Of a stretch of DNA of 64,000 nt, positions 31,001 through 40,272 are shown one piece after another. This DNA comes from CAZBRS01 sp964494475 (GTDB lineage: Bacteria > Myxococcota_A > UBA9042 > CAZBRS01), in contig CAZBRS010000001.1 in assembly GCA_964494475.1 (NCBI GenBank), forward strand, positions 1-64,000, written 5' to 3'. A model generated the notes under the pieces. It worked only from the letters and a program-made list of their open reading frames with translations. It made no database searches and was not told where the DNA came from. The first letter of the stretch is position 1; every line of letters starts with the position of its first letter. The translations under genes were made by a program, and so were the position numbers.

Positions 31001-32078
31001 AGTGACCGTGCAGCGAGATGTCGGCCGACAGGTTCGAGAAGATCTCGGAGCGGAAGTTCTCGCGCGAGTAGTTGTAGGCCACCACGTTGCCGTTGGCGCC
31101 CAGCTTGGTCATCATCGCGTGGCGCAGCTTGCGGAACACGTTGTTCTCGACCAGGGCCTCGCCCGCGTGGTTGTCGAGCGTGACGCCGTAGCCGCGCGTG
31201 GCCGAGCCGTCGTAGCCGAAGGCCTCGTGGACGTAGCACCCGGTGACCTCGACGCGGGTGCTCGCGTTGATCATCACGTGGGACCCGGCGCTGAACGCGC
31301 TCTCGACGTCCTTCAGCCAGCAGCGGGCCGCGTACGTGAAGCGGACGTTGTGGCCGCCCCCCGTGGGGGCGTCGACGCGCTGCACCTTGAACGACTCGAG
31401 GCCCACGTCGACCTTGGCCACGAGCTTGCGGATTTCGGGCGCCAGCGCGGCGTCGTAGGTGGTGCGCAGGGGCGTCTCGAGGGTGAGCACGGCGCCGTCG
31501 ACCGCCACCACGCGCACGATCTGGCCGATGGCGAACACGGCCCAGGTGGCCGGGTTGGTGTCCCAGGCACCGTTGGCCTGGTGCAGCTCGGCGTAGTCGC
31601 CCGGCGCGAACGTGCCGGGGCCTCCCAGGGTGAGGGTGGTCGAGCCGCGCTCGTACCCCGACGCGACGGGCACGTAGCCGCCCGAGGCCGAGCCCGAGAT
31701 CGAGAAGGCGTCGACCGCGGCGTCGTTCAGGTCGAACTCGAGGAGCGTGGCCGTGGAGCCCGCGCCGCGCAGCACCACGCCGCTCGGCAGGCTGACGGTG
31801 GCCGTGAACAGGTAGGTGCCGGCCGGCAGCAGGACCACCCCCGGCTGCCCGCCGAGCGCCTGGATGGCGGCCTTGACGGCGGCGTTCGTCGACGCGCTGC
31901 CGTCGTTCACGGCGCCGTACGCCGTGGCGTCGACCACCGTGGTCGGCTCGGGCACGGGACCCGGGTAGCCGGCCACGCTCCAGTCCTCGACGCGCGAGGC
32001 CGGGATGACCTGGGCGGCGGCCTGCGCGCAGAACATCGCGACCGCCAGCGCGACGAAGCGCACCGAGCGGTCGCTCAT
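28053..32078 (-). CDS. Secreted pectate-lyase-like beta-helix protein with EGF-like repeats, internal MYXO-CTERM tail and C-terminal barrel-like domain
   Basis: 1341 residues. A signal peptide (MSDRSVRFVALAVAMFCAQAAA) is followed by a right-handed beta-helix of the pectate lyase 3 type (ATAYGAVNDGSASTNAAVKA; VVLLPAGTYLF; later VTLDNHAGEALVENNVF). Then come an Ig/PKD-like domain, EGF-like modules (DVDECLLGVDACSPHADC; CAPACAHGACAAPDTC twice) and a long Pro/Asp/Glu linker. A MYXO-CTERM-like tail (GSGCSSGS, helix ALLALAALLAGVAL, RRASRR) lies near residues 1075-1110. It is followed without a stop by a second hydrophobic signal-like segment and about 230 residues resembling an outer-membrane barrel. 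A GTG at 28802 could start that part separately. The start overlaps the stop of the next gene upstream (ATGA). Confidence 0.85.
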   Translation of the reverse strand: MSDRSVRFVALAVAMFCAQAAAQVIPASRVEDWSVAGYPGPVPEPTTVVDATAYGAVNDGSASTNAAVKAAIQALGGQPGVVLLPAGTYLFTATVSLPSGVVLRGAGSTATLLEFDLNDAAVDAFSISGSASGGYVPVASGYERGSTTLTLGGPGTFAPGDYAELHQANGAWDTNPATWAVFAIGQIVRVVAVDGAVLTLETPLRTTYDAALAPEIRKLVAKVDVGLESFKVQRVDAPTGGGHNVRFTYAARCWLKDVESAFSAGSHVMINASTRVEVTGCYVHEAFGYDGSATRGYGVTLDNHAGEALVENNVFRKLRHAMMTKLGANGNVVAYNYSRENFRSEIFSNLSADISLHGHWSFANLFEGNIVQTIMVDHYWGASGPYNTFFRNRTELFGLIFSAATGGSLQTASQNVVGNELMSASMSLLGAAYQLNGADHLAHGNQVGPNVQPAGTGNVDDLSYYRGAGQPWCHLAAHVPPVGLPNGLGAFVNRARERWDAGGPMTWLDLRTGVGADVTLIHGESTTLVARATGGRAPLSFQWLPEAGLDDPHALQPVAAPLFSTTYTLTVTDAQGCARSHAVRVTVTDEAGVEDVDECLLGVDACSPHADCENLWQSYACACRPGYAGDGFACEPTCAPACAHGACAAPDTCACDAGWTGGACDQPICAPACAHGACAAPDTCACDAGWTGGRCDAAVCGDGLTVGDEQCEAGGGALPACCDPLTCRFASEAVTCRPATGDCDAPEACPGADALCPPDVAAPDGSLCVASDQTDGACFAGACEVLAANDDCGGALALRADEPVIGSFEHAHADPAPAPPCPADLLGPDLFFVYAFAAGEAFTVRATPDAGLDVALVTWSGCAEAAACLAAVNDAPAGADEALALEAGDTGGALIVQVLALASDAPTAGFTLVIESAPPIADEGGLDAVEPNAEQPEVLDEGLTAEPDPGNEPEPDLPLAPDLPEPDLPVPDLPVEVTPDPPAEVAAELGADVAPDLPGEVAAELAADAPPLPDLARDAEIGAEADGGVPDLASNDRHDPADEGSRHDQGAPDPEATDDISGGSHGSGCSSGSLPAPGKPGALLALAALLAGVALRRASRRAALGALAVVLVLGLASGSALAAKKGTPKKKAKKPREPITITADVGVGPAAHFFTGPLQDDQVVHAGLKLDVQGIIDQATIRANQERIPKKWRKRALQLEEFRLSPFWWLPDTLVISPKLERTQMYGVVFRPLALGLAPLRHPVRFTLGAGLLATYLYVDSSLWTGGGMHFLRPGLDLRAELELPLGRAFALSLGWASAFYVPQEVGSGLRGVGEGFSGTIWHVGQAFVLFHFRFPYDVRL

Positions 32079-33087
32079 GGCGTCAGCACCACCTTGCCCA
32101 GGTTGCCGCGCTCCTGCATGCGCCGGTGGGCGTCGGCCGCCCGGTCGAAGGGGTAGGCGCCGTCGACCAGGGGCTCGAGGGTGCCCGCCTCGACCAGGCG
32201 GAGCAGCTCGGCCAGCTGGCCCTGCATGACGGCGGGCTCGCTCCACAGATGGCCGAGGTTCACGCCCGCCACGCTCTTGTTGTCGAGCATCAGGCGCCCG
32301 GGGTGGAACCACGGCATGGCCAGGAAGCCCCGCGCCGCCGCGAACCAGCTGCGCTTCTGGTCGGGCGCCAGCGCCGAGATGCCGAAGCAGAAGAGCCTGC
32401 CGGTGCGCGCCAGGGAGCGGTAGCTCTTGCCGAACGATGCGCCCCCCACCGCGTCGAGGATCACGTGCACGCCCTGGCCGCCCGTGAGGCGCTTCACTTC
32501 GGCCTCGAAGTCGGCGGTGCGGTAGTCGATCAGGTGGTCGTAGCCGAGCTCGCGGAGCCGGGCGTGCTTGCCCGCCGAGGCCGTGCCGAACACCTCGGCG
32601 CCGCGGGCCTTCGCGATCTGCAGGGCGGCGATGCCCACGGCGCCGCCCGCGCTGTGCACCAGCACGCGCTCGCCGGCGTGGAGGTTGCCGAGGTAGACCA
32701 GCATGTGGTGCGCCGTCAGGTACGCCACGGGCAGCGCCGCGCCCTGCTCGAACGAGAGCCGCTCGGGCAGCGCGACGGCCTGCTCGGCCGGCACGACCAC
32801 GGCCGACGAGTGGCCGCCGAAGCGCGTGAGCGCGAGCACCCGCTGGCCCACGCGCGCGGCGTCGACCCCGGGCCCCACCGCGTCGACGACGCCGGCGACC
32901 TCGTAGCCCACCACCATGGGCGGCTTGGGGGCGTCCTGGTACAGGCCCATGCGGGCCAGGAGGTCGGCGAAGTTCAGGCCGGCCGCACGCACGGCCACGC
33001 GCACCTGGCCCTCGGCCGGGACCGGGTCGGGGCGCTCGACCACCGTGAGGACGTCGGGGGCCCCGTAGCGGGGGATCTCGACCTGCC

Positions 33088-33091
<4 letters not shown>
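32075..33091 (-). CDS. Zinc-independent quinone oxidoreductase / medium-chain dehydrogenase
   Basis: 338 residues of the MDR superfamily, quinone oxidoreductase (QOR/VAT1-like) branch. Visible are the GroES-like N-terminal domain (AAGLNFADLLARMGLYQ, VVGYEVAGVVDAVGPGV) and the NADPH-binding motif SAGGAVGIAALQIAKARGA near residue 145. The structural and catalytic zinc ligands of alcohol dehydrogenases are absent, as expected for QOR. It probably reduces quinones or enones with NADPH. The ATG overlaps the cyclophilin stop by four bases and its own stop overlaps the start of the pectate-lyase-like gene, so three unrelated functions share one transcript. Confidence 0.92.
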
Positions 33092-33705
<614 letters not shown>

Positions 33706-33736
33706 GGGGGGCTCCCTGGGGGGGTTATCGAGGATG

Positions 33737-33765
33737 ACTGTAGCGTCGCCCGGTACGGGCGGCAA
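33737..33765 (-). promoter_or_regulatory. Predicted promoter of the cyclophilin operon
   Basis: TTGCCG (33765-33760), 17 bases, TACAGT (33742-33737), 31 bases before the ATG at 33705 on the minus strand. Confidence 0.5.
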
Positions 33766-33785
33766 CCGATTTGGCCGGGGGGGGA

Positions 33786-34652
33786 TTACCGCAATCCGAA
33801 CGCGGTCAGCACGTGGTTCTGCACGCCCGCGCACACCTCGTTGATGGCCTGCACGCCCTGCTGGACGTCGGCGCCCACGGTCTTCCGGAGGGGGCGCGTG
33901 CCGGGAGCCGCCTCGACCAGTTCGACGATGGCGTCGACGATCTCGCGCGGGTCGCCGAGCTCGCCAGCCCTGGCGCGCGCCTCGAAGGCCGCGCTGAAGC
34001 CCTCGAACATCTTCTTGACCGCGGGCTGGTCGTCGAGCCGCGCGAGGTCGCGGGCGTGGACGGAGTTCCCCAGGAAGTCGGTGCCGTATGCGCCGGGCTG
34101 CAGGATGGTCGTCTCGATGCCCTGGGGCGCGAGCTCGTACGAGCCGGTCTCGGCGATCACCTCGACGGCGTGCTTGGTCGCGGTGTAGGGCCCGAGGAAG
34201 GGGATCTGGATGCGCCCCAGGCCGCTGCTCACGTACACGACGTAGCCGCTCCCCGCCTTGCGCATGTGGGGCAACACCGCGCGGTTCAGGCGCAGCATGC
34301 CGACCACGTTCACGTCGAAGAGCCGCTGGACCTGCTCCGGCAGGAAGGCCTCCTGGATTCCCCAGCTGCCCACGCCGGCGTTGTTGAGCAGCACGTCGAT
34401 CGTGCCGGCCTCCTCGATCACCTGCGCGACCCCGCGCTCCACCGAGGCGTCGTCGGTGACGTCGATCTCGAGCACGCGGAGGCGATGGTTCTCCGCTTCG
34501 GCCCAGGTCGCGAGCTCGCCGGCCTTCTGGTAGTTCTTCGTGGTCATCTCGCGCATGCTCGCGAACACCGTGTGCCCGCGCTCGGCGAGCGCCTTGGACG
34601 CCGCGAAACCGAAGCCACTGCTCGCGCCCGTTATCAGGATGGTCTGGCCCAT
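33786..34652 (-). CDS. Short-chain dehydrogenase/reductase
   Basis: 288 residues, classical SDR. The cofactor motif TGASSGFG is at residues 8-15, NNAGVGSWG near 95, the catalytic Ser in YVSSGLG and the Tyr/Lys pair in YTATKHA. The substrate is unknown. The C-terminal 60 residues are family-variable. A short AT-rich inverted repeat just upstream may be an operator. The gene is monocistronic, reading toward the cyclophilin operon. Confidence 0.93.
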   Translation of the reverse strand: MGQTILITGASSGFGFAASKALAERGHTVFASMREMTTKNYQKAGELATWAEAENHRLRVLEIDVTDDASVERGVAQVIEEAGTIDVLLNNAGVGSWGIQEAFLPEQVQRLFDVNVVGMLRLNRAVLPHMRKAGSGYVVYVSSGLGRIQIPFLGPYTATKHAVEVIAETGSYELAPQGIETTILQPGAYGTDFLGNSVHARDLARLDDQPAVKKMFEGFSAAFEARARAGELGDPREIVDAIVELVEAAPGTRPLRKTVGADVQQGVQAINEVCAGVQNHVLTAFGLR

Positions 34653-34675
34653 GGGAAAACCTGGATTGATTGGTC

Positions 34676-34689
34676 TAGATTAAAGTCTA
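34676..34689. promoter_or_regulatory. Possible operator upstream of the SDR gene
   Basis: TAGATTAAAGTCTA is a short inverted repeat (TAGA, six bases, TCTA) in a local AT-rich patch 24 bases before the SDR start; on the minus strand TAATCT could be its -10 box. Confidence 0.35.
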
Positions 34690-34767
34690 AGGCCATTGCT
34701 GGCGGGGTCCAGGCCCGAGCTCGCCGAATCGCTTCCACGAGCGCCAGGGCGGGGCTCACGCCGCCCC

Positions 34768-34797
34768 TTGCCTCCCGTGCACGGGCCGCGGTACGAT
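34768..34797 (+). promoter_or_regulatory. Predicted promoter for the lipoprotein at 34824
   Basis: TTGCCT (34768-34773), 18 bases, TACGAT (34792-34797), 26 bases before the ATG at 34824. Confidence 0.4.
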
Positions 34798-34823
34798 GGC
34801 TCCATCCGACGAAGGGGGACGAG

Positions 34824-36011
34824 ATGCCGAAGCAGGTGAGAGCGTGGCGGGGTGCGGTCGCCTCGTGGCGGGTAGCGCTGAGCCTCGTGATCGGAGCCGC
34901 GAGCGGCTGCGGGCCCGCAAGTGATCGTCCCGAGCCGGTGTACGTGCCTCCCGTCGAGGCCCGGCAGACGATCCTGCGCGAGTGGCGGGGCGACACCGTG
35001 GGCGGCAGTCGGCCCATGCGCTTCGTCGGGCAGCGGCAGGTCCTGGGGCAGACCTGGCAGCGGCTGCAGATGGGCCACTTCGACCGCCAGGCGCCCGATG
35101 GCGAGGAGTGGTGGGTCACGTTCGCGCCCGACCGCGTCGAGTTCGCGGGGGGCGAGATCTTCTACCCGTCGTCGACCCTGCCCGCGGGCACCCCGAACAT
35201 CACGGCCACGGTCAGCGAGCCCGTCGTCATCCCGCTCGACCTGCCCGTCGGCGCACCCCAGATCGTGCGCGTGGCCGGCTCGGTGCTCATCGGCGACCCG
35301 GCCGCGGGGGCCACCACCGTCGCGGTCGACGAAGAGGTCGAGGTCACGCTGGTGGCCGAGTCCGAGGTGGTCGAGACCTTTGCCGGCGACGTGACCTCGG
35401 CGCGCCACTACCACGCCACGGCGGCCCCACTCGATCAGCCGGGCAGCGCCGACGTGTGGTGGGTCGACGGGGTGGGCGTGGTGCGCGCCGAGTACGAGTG
35501 GGCGGGCCTGCCCGGGGGCAACGGCCTGGCCATCGAGTCGGTGATCGCGGCCCTCGCGGCCGAGAACGGCTACCAGAACCTGATGAAGGAGGCCCTGCTC
35601 GACGAGGCCACCCCGAACTTCGACGTGAGCACCTACGACCTGGCCGGGACGTTCGACGCCGACAAGCAGACCCACGCCAAGATGGTGCTCGAGCTGAGGT
35701 GGGCCGACATCGAGCGCGCGCGCACCACCGACCCCGTCCCGGTCTCCCCGGACTTCGGCACCGTGTGGGGCACCTTCCCTTCGAGCCTCGTCGCCTCCCA
35801 GGTGAGCCTCTTCCACCCCGAAGAAGCCGGCCAGGGCCTGACCTACTGGGTCGCCGTGGTCGATCAGGCGGCCAAGAACGAGACGTCGAACCCCATCGCC
35901 TACCACGTGGGCGCGCACTGGGACCCCATCTATGCGCCGAGCCTGCCGTCGGGCCCCGTGCGGGCCGACGCCCTCGTGCTCTACAAGCGCGTGGAGACCG
36001 GGGGCCTGTAG
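34824..36011 (+). CDS. Hypothetical lipoprotein
   Basis: 395 residues. A lipoprotein signal peptide ends ALSLVIGAASGC. The mature part has a beta-rich N-terminal domain (TILREWRGDTVGGS; WWVTFAPDRVEF; FYPSSTLPAGTPNI) and a C-terminal region with HVGAHWDPIYAPSLPSGPVR. No family is recognised. A region of TVAVDEEVEVTLVAESEVVETFAGDV with WWVDGVGVVRAEYE suggests a repeated beta-sheet outer-envelope domain. GGGGGAC precedes the ATG. It is followed by the pectinacetylesterase-like gene after 52 bases. Confidence 0.82.
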   Translation: MPKQVRAWRGAVASWRVALSLVIGAASGCGPASDRPEPVYVPPVEARQTILREWRGDTVGGSRPMRFVGQRQVLGQTWQRLQMGHFDRQAPDGEEWWVTFAPDRVEFAGGEIFYPSSTLPAGTPNITATVSEPVVIPLDLPVGAPQIVRVAGSVLIGDPAAGATTVAVDEEVEVTLVAESEVVETFAGDVTSARHYHATAAPLDQPGSADVWWVDGVGVVRAEYEWAGLPGGNGLAIESVIAALAAENGYQNLMKEALLDEATPNFDVSTYDLAGTFDADKQTHAKMVLELRWADIERARTTDPVPVSPDFGTVWGTFPSSLVASQVSLFHPEEAGQGLTYWVAVVDQAAKNETSNPIAYHVGAHWDPIYAPSLPSGPVRADALVLYKRVETGGL

Positions 36012-36063
36012 CTCGTTCGAGCCGTTCGGGCGCCGGGCCCGGATCCGGCGTGCAGGGGGGAGC

Positions 36064-37473
36064 ATGCGCCGCAGCCGCTTCTCGTTCGTGCTCCTTGGCG
36101 CGGTCCTGGCGGCCTGCGCGTGCGGGGCAGGGTCGGGCGCCGACACCGCCGACGGGGCGATCGCGCCCGACGACGCGCCTGCCTCCGGCGACGCTCTGGC
36201 TCGGGAGGAGACCTCGGGGCCGATGTGCGGCGACGGCGCGCGCTACGCCCCCGAGGCCTGCGACGGCGGCACCGTGGCCTGCACCGTGCTCGGCGCGACC
36301 TTCACGGCCGGCGACGCGCCCTGCCGCGCCGACTGCACGGGCTACGATCCCGCGGGCTGCGCTCTGGCGGCCGACTCCGAGGCCTGGGAGGCCGTGACGC
36401 CGGCCCTGCGCGACCCCGCCAGGTGGGCCGACGCGCGCTGCAACGACGGCAGCCCCTTCACCTTCCGCCTGCGCCTGTCGCGCACCGGCAGCCGCACCTG
36501 GGTCTTCGCGCTCCGGGGGGGCGGCCTCTGCGACGACCACGCGTTGCCGTGCTGGACGCGCAAGCGCGAACTGACGACCGCGCCTCCGCAGATCGACCGC
36601 GAGCTGTTCCGGCCCGACGACAAGACGGGGGGCGTCTTCCTTCGCGACGCGGCCGTGAACCCCGCCTTCGCGAGCGCGAACCACGTGTTCGGGCCCTACT
36701 GCTCGAGCGACGCCTGGAGCGGCGCGCGCACCGAGCGCGTGGCGACCACCGGCTCGCCCGACGGGTGGTTCTTCGCGGGCCGCCTGAACGCGCGCGCCCT
36801 GCTCGAGGCCGTGATCGCGGCCTACGGCCTCGACGACACCGCGCCCGACACGCGCGTGCTGTGGGCGGGCGAGTCGGCCGGGTGCGTGGGGGCCCTCGCC
36901 ACCGCCGACCTGGCCGCGACCGCCCTGCCGCTCACGGCGGGCGCGGGCCGACTCAAGGTGGAGCTCGACGCCGCGTGGCTGGTGGCCGGCTGGGACGACC
37001 CCGCGGCGCCGCTCGGCCTCGCCGCCGAGCCCGATCGCGAGGTGGTGGGGCGGGCGTTCGTCTGGTGGGGCGGACAGGTCGGTCCGCTCTGCGAGGCCGG
37101 TCGAGCGGCCGCGGGCGGCCAGGCCAGCGACTGCCTGTTCGGCGCCCTCGGGCTGCCCTACCTCCAGGACGCGCCCCCCGCGGGCCTGGGCCTGCCGGTC
37201 TTCGTGCAGCAGAGCCTGCAGGACGAAGAGCTGCTCACGTTCCACGGCCTGCAGGGCGATCCCGCGGGCGCGGCGGCCTACGCCGAGGCCAGCCTGGCCG
37301 AGATGGCCGACGTGCGCTGGCTCTTCGCCGCCGACGAACCGTACCACTCGACGTTGTTCAAGGAGGGGCACTGGAGCCTGGGGGAGCCTGGCTTCACCCT
37401 GGGCGAGGTGCTCGCGAGGTTCTGGGGCGGAGGGGCGCCGGAGCGCGTGGTCTACGAACCACCGCCGCCGTGA
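36064..37473 (+). CDS. Pectinacetylesterase/Notum-like lipoprotein hydrolase
   Basis: 469 residues. The lipoprotein signal MRRSRFSFVLLGAVLAAC is followed by an Asp/Ala-rich linker, a short Cys-rich segment (MCGDGARYAPEACDGG) and an alpha/beta hydrolase of the pectinacetylesterase/Notum family. Family hallmarks are LRGGGLCDD with CW shortly after, the nucleophile elbow WAGESAGCVGAL (Ser near residue 280) and the His-containing EPYHSTLFKEGHW. Members remove acetyl or acyl esters from polysaccharides or proteins; the substrate here is unknown. A polysaccharide role is favoured by the pectate-lyase-like gene nearby. Confidence 0.82.
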   Translation: MRRSRFSFVLLGAVLAACACGAGSGADTADGAIAPDDAPASGDALAREETSGPMCGDGARYAPEACDGGTVACTVLGATFTAGDAPCRADCTGYDPAGCALAADSEAWEAVTPALRDPARWADARCNDGSPFTFRLRLSRTGSRTWVFALRGGGLCDDHALPCWTRKRELTTAPPQIDRELFRPDDKTGGVFLRDAAVNPAFASANHVFGPYCSSDAWSGARTERVATTGSPDGWFFAGRLNARALLEAVIAAYGLDDTAPDTRVLWAGESAGCVGALATADLAATALPLTAGAGRLKVELDAAWLVAGWDDPAAPLGLAAEPDREVVGRAFVWWGGQVGPLCEAGRAAAGGQASDCLFGALGLPYLQDAPPAGLGLPVFVQQSLQDEELLTFHGLQGDPAGAAAYAEASLAEMADVRWLFAADEPYHSTLFKEGHWSLGEPGFTLGEVLARFWGGGAPERVVYEPPPP

Positions 37474-37971
37474 TCAGGTGGCGCGCCCCCTCGACAACTC
37501 GTCCTTCACGGCCAGCTTGGCCGCGATGAAGCCCTCGTGGGGCACGCGCAGCAGGCCGGCGATCAGGCGGATGGTCTCGACCTCGGCGTGCTCGAGCGTA
37601 CCGTCGGCGCAGGCCACGCGGTAGAGCTGCTTCACGATCTCGACGCGAGCGGCCGCCGTCAGGCCGTCGGCCACCTCGCGCGCGAACGAGTAGAGGTCGA
37701 TGCGCTCCTTCGCGGCCTGCTCCACGGCCGCCAGCACCAGCGCCAGGTCGGCCGCGGCGACCCCTCCGTGGCGCGCTAGGCCTTCGGCGACCTGCGTCTT
37801 CTCGGCGTCGAGCAGGCGCCCGTCGGCCTCGGCCACGCTCCAGAGCAGCACGCCGAGCGCGATGGCCTCGTCGGTCGCCGCCGGGGCCCCTGAGGCCGCC
37901 GTCAACCCCGTGGTCGGTCCGACTCCGGGGGGCGTCACCAGCTTGCGCAGCTTTTCGAGCCAACCGGCCAT
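37474..37971 (-). CDS. TerB-like protein
   Basis: 165 residues. The C-terminal 130 residues resemble the TerB / tellurite-resistance fold: helical, with an acidic motif EADGRLLDAEKTQVAEGLARHG, later CADGTLEHAEVETIRLIAGLL, the paired Asp-Gly helix-turn pattern that binds a metal in TerB. The N-terminus is a Pro/Gly/Ala linker. No other ter genes are nearby, so tellurite resistance should not be assumed. It lies 17 bases after the gene at 37989-38420. Confidence 0.82.
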   Translation of the reverse strand: MAGWLEKLRKLVTPPGVGPTTGLTAASGAPAATDEAIALGVLLWSVAEADGRLLDAEKTQVAEGLARHGGVAAADLALVLAAVEQAAKERIDLYSFAREVADGLTAAARVEIVKQLYRVACADGTLEHAEVETIRLIAGLLRVPHEGFIAAKLAVKDELSRGRAT

Positions 37972-37988
37972 GGGCTCACCTCCTCGGG

Positions 37989-38420
37989 TCAGACGCCGAA
38001 CCAACCCCGGAACGCGGCCACGAGCGCATCGGCCGCTACCTCGGGCGCGCCGGTCGCCACGGGAAAGACGCGCATCGAGATTGTCTGCCCGCCGTTCCAG
38101 GGCCACCACGCGGCCGCCGCCAGGGCGCCGGTGTCGGCCTCGCACGCGGCGATCCACTGCCCGGGCCGCAGCCCGCCGATGGCGGCGGTCTTGGACCGCA
38201 CCGCCGGGAGGGCCTCGCCCAGCGTCGCGTAGTCGAAGCGCGAGCCCAGGCAGCGCTGCACGATCGCGCTCGTGGCGTCGGCCTGAACCGCCGAGAAGGT
38301 CACGAGAGCGGCCCCCAGGCGCGCGTCCCAACTCCACGACAGGCCGAGCGCGGCGACGCCGGAGGCCAGGGCCCGGCACGTCGTCTCCAGCGCCTCGAAG
38401 TTCGAGTCAGCGATGCTCAT
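37989..38420 (-). CDS. Hypothetical protein
   Basis: 143 residues, cytoplasmic by appearance, unrecognised. It has several Ala-rich helices and two tryptophan motifs (LGLSWSWDARLGAALV; AAAAWWPWNGGQTISM). It probably forms an operon with the downstream TerB-like gene, 17 bases away. Confidence 0.7.
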   Translation of the reverse strand: MSIADSNFEALETTCRALASGVAALGLSWSWDARLGAALVTFSAVQADATSAIVQRCLGSRFDYATLGEALPAVRSKTAAIGGLRPGQWIAACEADTGALAAAAWWPWNGGQTISMRVFPVATGAPEVAADALVAAFRGWFGV

Positions 38421-38471
38421 GGCCGCTCCGCGGGGGTTGAGGCTACAATCTGCGGGGGAAAGGCGCGACGG

Positions 38472-40178
38472 TCAAGGAGCGATGTACGCCCATCGAGCCA
38501 AAAGGGCAGGATCGGCGCGCGGCGGCGTGGGGCCGTGGTCGGGGTCGCGGTCGGCGGGCTTCGTGAGCAGGCGCCCGGCCACGCGGTCGAAGAGCGCGCG
38601 GTGCCCGCCCAGCGTGAAGCGCCCGAACAGCGTGTGGCCGCCCTCGTAGCCCTGCCTCTGGTATTCTTCGGGGGTGGTGATGTACCCCGCGTAGGCGTTG
38701 CTGTAGGGCATCGACACCACGTGCCGCACGCCACGCGCCGCCAGGCGCTCGAGCAGGCCCGCGCGCAGGCGGCGCCCCGCTACGGTGGTCAACTCGCCGG
38801 CGATCGCGGCCAGCGCGAACTCGCCGATGAGCACGATCTGCGCGGGCAGCACCTGGGGCGCCCAGGGGCGGTCGTCGAGCGCGCCGGTCGCGAGCACGCG
38901 GTTCAGGAAGCCCACCGTCGGGTCGACGCCGCTGGGGACCGGGAAGCGGCGGTTCATCCGGTAGAAGCCGACCGCCTTGCCCCGGGTTCCGAGGCCCAGC
39001 TCGAGCAGGGGCAGCTTGGGGGACTGGGGGTCGTCGTCGCCGCCGCCGGTCCAGCCTGCCAGGCGCGCCCGAGCCCGCGCGGCGGCCTCGACGACCGGTT
39101 GGAGCGCGGCCGAGAGCCCCGGGCCCTCCCTCGTGCCGAAGATCATACGCAGGCCCACCACGGCCGGGGCCGTGCGGCAGCCGGTGCGCCCCTCGACGAA
39201 CTCGGGGGGCACGGGCAGGTCGGCGAAGTCGGCGGTGCAGAGGGCGGCGTCGAGGCGGGGCTGCAGGCCTTCGCCGACGGCCGACTCGAACAGCGAGAGC
39301 GCGAAGCGCGCCTGGATCTCGCCGTTCAGGCGGGCCGCCTCGACGTCGTTCTCGTGCTCGCCGATGGTCATCCCGCGCGAACGCGAGTAGTTGCGGTTGG
39401 GGGTCACGTCGCCGCAGGGCGCCTGGGCGAAGGCCGCCACGAAGCCGGGCGCGTCGAGGTGCTGCGCGGCGTACCGTTCGAGCCACGCCGCCGCCAGGCC
39501 CTTGTTGTCCGGGTGCAGCAGGTGGCTCTCACGGTGAATGCTCGTGCCGTGCACGCCGAACCACGAGATGAGGCCCAGGGGCCGGCCGGCCTGGTCGTCG
39601 AAGCGCAGCACGGTCATGCGGCGATCGAGGGCGGTGGGCGAGAAGGCCTGCCCCGTGCGCTCCGTCACGTCGGGGTTGGCCTCGTAGGCGTCGATCACGC
39701 GGTTGAACGCCACGGGCTCCGACGCCGGGATTTCGCCGCTGGCCAGATGCACCCGGCCGGGCGCCAGGCGCAGGACAGCCTGCTCGATGGCGGCCACGAG
39801 GCCCCGTACCAGGTAGCGGAACACCCTGTCCGAGAAGCCGGACGCCGTGGACGCGTAGAACACCGTCTGCGAGAAGCCAGCGGGGCTCGAGTGGGTGTGC
39901 GTGGCCGACAGCACCACGCGCTCCGCCGTCAGGCGCAGCGCGGGGCGCGCCTCGAGTTCGGCGACCACGGCCTGCCGCAGGCCCTCGGTGATGAAGCAGA
40001 GCTCGGCGACCACCAGCGCGACGCGGCCGCCATCGTCGGGGTCCTCGAGCACGAACGCCCGCGCCGACAGCGGCATGCCGACGCCCTCGGCCGTGTTGTC
40101 GTGGTACGCCCAGCCGAGCATGCACATGCCCGGCTCGAACACGGTGAGGTCGGTCGTGGCGCAGCCTATCTTCAACAT
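38472..40178 (-). CDS. Neutral/alkaline non-lysosomal ceramidase-like hydrolase without signal peptide
   Basis: 568 residues of the neutral ceramidase family, zinc-dependent amidases that split ceramide into sphingosine and fatty acid. The N-terminal block MLKIGCATTDLTVFEPGMCMLGW, zinc site THTHSSPAG, nucleophile region ISWFGVHGTSIHRES with DNKG, and the late motif PYSNAYAGYITTPEEYQRQ are all present. It lacks the C-terminal Ig-like domain and any signal peptide, so the protein seems cytoplasmic or exported unusually. The ATG at 40178 has GGGAGG six bases upstream; a longer frame to 40394 crosses the promoter. Confidence 0.88.
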   Translation of the reverse strand: MLKIGCATTDLTVFEPGMCMLGWAYHDNTAEGVGMPLSARAFVLEDPDDGGRVALVVAELCFITEGLRQAVVAELEARPALRLTAERVVLSATHTHSSPAGFSQTVFYASTASGFSDRVFRYLVRGLVAAIEQAVLRLAPGRVHLASGEIPASEPVAFNRVIDAYEANPDVTERTGQAFSPTALDRRMTVLRFDDQAGRPLGLISWFGVHGTSIHRESHLLHPDNKGLAAAWLERYAAQHLDAPGFVAAFAQAPCGDVTPNRNYSRSRGMTIGEHENDVEAARLNGEIQARFALSLFESAVGEGLQPRLDAALCTADFADLPVPPEFVEGRTGCRTAPAVVGLRMIFGTREGPGLSAALQPVVEAAARARARLAGWTGGGDDDPQSPKLPLLELGLGTRGKAVGFYRMNRRFPVPSGVDPTVGFLNRVLATGALDDRPWAPQVLPAQIVLIGEFALAAIAGELTTVAGRRLRAGLLERLAARGVRHVVSMPYSNAYAGYITTPEEYQRQGYEGGHTLFGRFTLGGHRALFDRVAGRLLTKPADRDPDHGPTPPRADPALLARWAYIAP

Positions 40179-40203
40179 GCTTGCCTCCCGCGTCGTGGCG
40201 GAG

Positions 40204-40232
40204 AGTATGGAGAGCGGAAGAGGTCCGGTCAA
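40204..40232 (-). promoter_or_regulatory. Predicted promoter of the ceramidase gene
   Basis: TTGACC (40232-40227), 17 bases, CATACT (40209-40204), 25 bases before the ATG at 40178 on the minus strand. Confidence 0.5.
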
Positions 40233-40272
40233 GCCCGCGCGGCTGCGCGGCGCAGGCCGCCAGGGGAGGATC

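Noticed and set aside
37474..37971. Tellurite resistance locus
   Set aside because: Only a TerB-like fold is present; no terA, terC, terD or terZ is nearby.
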